DNA of 64,000 nt from an uncultured Prevotella sp. (lineage in GTDB: Bacteria > Bacteroidota > Bacteroidia > Bacteroidales > Bacteroidaceae), in the NCBI GenBank assembly GCA_944320235.1, contig CALUGQ010000001.1:62001-126000 (forward strand), given 5' to 3'. A program made the translations under genes and the position numbers. This document shows, piece by piece, positions 62,914-64,000 of this stretch. Numbering within the stretch: position 1 is the first letter of the stretch; every line of letters starts with the position of its first letter. Below the pieces are notes generated by a model that was not told the origin of the DNA, ran no database searches, and worked only from the letters and a program-made list of their open reading frames with translations.

Positions 62914-64000
62914 ATGGCTTGGGGCAACTATTACATCTCCTCGTTCATATGGAGCACGGCAGCCAAGATACTGACCGCCATCGTGGGCTTCGTCACCGTG
63001 CCTCTGCTGCTTGGCTACTACGGGAAGGCTGAATACGGGTTGCTGTCGATAGCCACGGCCTGCAACGGATACATGTCGCTGCTCGACTTAGGCATGAACA
63101 CCGGCGCGGTGAAATTCTTCTCGCAGTGGAAGGCCGAAGGCGACATGCCCAAGGTGTTCCGTGTGGCAAGGACTAACATCACGTTCTACATCATCATATC
63201 AGCCATAAACGTTGCGCTCCTGCTGCTCATAGCCTTTTTCGGTGAGAACCTGTTCGCCGTGGAGCACGACCAGTTCCTCACCATACGCCGCTGCCTGTTC
63301 GTCATCTGCCTCTTCAGCTTATTCAGCTGGGTGACGACAGTATTCAACCAACTGCTAATCGCAGACGGCCAGATGGCATACACGATGAAAGTGCAATGCC
63401 TGCAAGCATTGCTCAAAGGCGCAGCCGTGGCCCTGGTGTTCATAGCCAGCCTCGACCTGACGGAGTATTTCTTCATGGTAACAGCCATAGTCGCCATGGC
63501 ATTGCTGCCATACGCCAGCCGCTGCAAGCGCGGCGGGCTGATAGACAGCCTCTGGCCAGCGTGGCATTGGGATGACTTCAAGGCCGTCATAACCTTCAGC
63601 CTCTCAATCTTTGCCTTGTCGCTGTTCCAGATGACGGCCACCCAATCGCGCCCGATACTGCTCGGCATGTTCGCCTCCGACGGAGCCACCGCAGTGGCTG
63701 ACTTCCGCATCATAGAAGTAGTTCCGCAGCTCATCATCATGATAGGCGGCACTTTCTCCGGGATATTCCTGCCAAAGACATCACAGATGGTGGCCGAAAA
63801 CGACACAAAGGCAATGCACGAATTTGCATACAAGTGGACTACCTACACATCGGCAATAACCGCAATGCTGTGCTTCCCGTTCATCCTCTGCGCCGGCGAC
63901 GCGCTCTCCGCCTACGTAGGCAAAGGTTACGCCCACCTGGCCATATGGCTGCAGATATGGTGCGTCACCGTGCTGGTGCAAATGCACACGACGCCTGGCA
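62914..64000 (+). CDS. Polysaccharide flippase (Wzx/MATE-like), 3' end outside window
   Basis: An open frame of 362 codons up to the right edge, with no stop. It starts MAWGNYYISSFIWSTAAKIL and holds about 10 hydrophobic segments in this part (VGFVTVPLLLGYYG, FYIIISAINVALLLLIAFF, and others), as in O-antigen or capsule repeat-unit flippases. It carries lipid-linked sugar units across the inner membrane. It begins 2 bp after the pyruvyl transferase stop. Confidence 0.88.
   Translation, partial: MAWGNYYISSFIWSTAAKILTAIVGFVTVPLLLGYYGKAEYGLLSIATACNGYMSLLDLGMNTGAVKFFSQWKAEGDMPKVFRVARTNITFYIIISAINVALLLLIAFFGENLFAVEHDQFLTIRRCLFVICLFSLFSWVTTVFNQLLIADGQMAYTMKVQCLQALLKGAAVALVFIASLDLTEYFFMVTAIVAMALLPYASRCKRGGLIDSLWPAWHWDDFKAVITFSLSIFALSLFQMTATQSRPILLGMFASDGATAVADFRIIEVVPQLIIMIGGTFSGIFLPKTSQMVAENDTKAMHEFAYKWTTYTSAITAMLCFPFILCAGDALSAYVGKGYAHLAIWLQIWCVTVLVQMHTTPG

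Overview
The window reads as a chromosome segment of a Bacteroidota bacterium, order Bacteroidales, most likely a GC-rich member near Prevotellaceae or Muribaculaceae. The grounds are -7 promoter boxes of the form TAnnTTTG in front of many genes, type IX secretion homologues (a PorE-like lipoprotein and PorQ), DUF4492 next to cydAB, a TPR/HTH membrane regulator followed by a DUF3244-type protein, and a GH10-GH43 fusion xylanase. Family names come from motif recognition without any database search.

Layout. 1-860 is the N-terminal part of a coiled-coil membrane protein that runs off the left edge. 1399-9488 (+) holds DUF4492-cydAB (cytochrome bd oxidase), an LUD-domain protein, topB and a PorE-like OmpA lipoprotein. 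9735-14737 (+) is a compact restriction-modification operon: an N6-adenine methylase, a C5-cytosine methylase and a large nuclease-methylase. 15099-16637 (-) is an ECF sigma operon. 16743-19823 (+) carries an rRNA C5-methylase gene, thyA, folA and a tiny His/Lys/Pro-rich lipoprotein. 20017-27142 (-) carries an Lrp regulator, an ExbB/ExbD proton-channel operon, tRNA-Ser(GGA), a TatD-family gene, a conserved unknown, a polyprenyl synthase and TonB. 27265-28911 (+) is porQ-cmk. 29034-43114 (-) has bglX, ispH, meaB, a DUF1573 protein, an 1838-residue alpha-2-macroglobulin and the fused xylanase. 43229-48329 holds a MATE exporter, a peroxiredoxin, a small outer-membrane-like protein and an AT-richer island with the TPR/HTH regulator and its DUF3244 neighbour. 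48504-54994 (-) is a thiamine operon (thiG-thiS-thiH-thiD-thiE-thiC-thiE2) behind a TPP riboswitch.

55377-58821 (+) is the most unusual part. It contains a DUF4160/DUF2442 pair, a WYL regulator, a small protein that aligns with the DnaE polymerase palm but lacks its catalytic aspartates, a PD-(D/E)XK-like protein translationally coupled to it, and a metallophosphoesterase. I propose the WYL/DnaE-like/nuclease-like set as a candidate undescribed defence or DNA-processing module. 59064-61027 is a two-component system behind three 33-bp-spaced direct repeats. 61799 to the right edge opens a surface polysaccharide locus (pyruvyl transferase, flippase).

Intergenic DNA is rich in structure. Seven gaps hold related GC-rich hairpins built from AAACGGCC/GGCCGTTT blocks, two gaps in the thiamine operon hold AT-rich inverted-repeat (MITE-like) elements, and strong bidirectional terminators separate most convergent genes.
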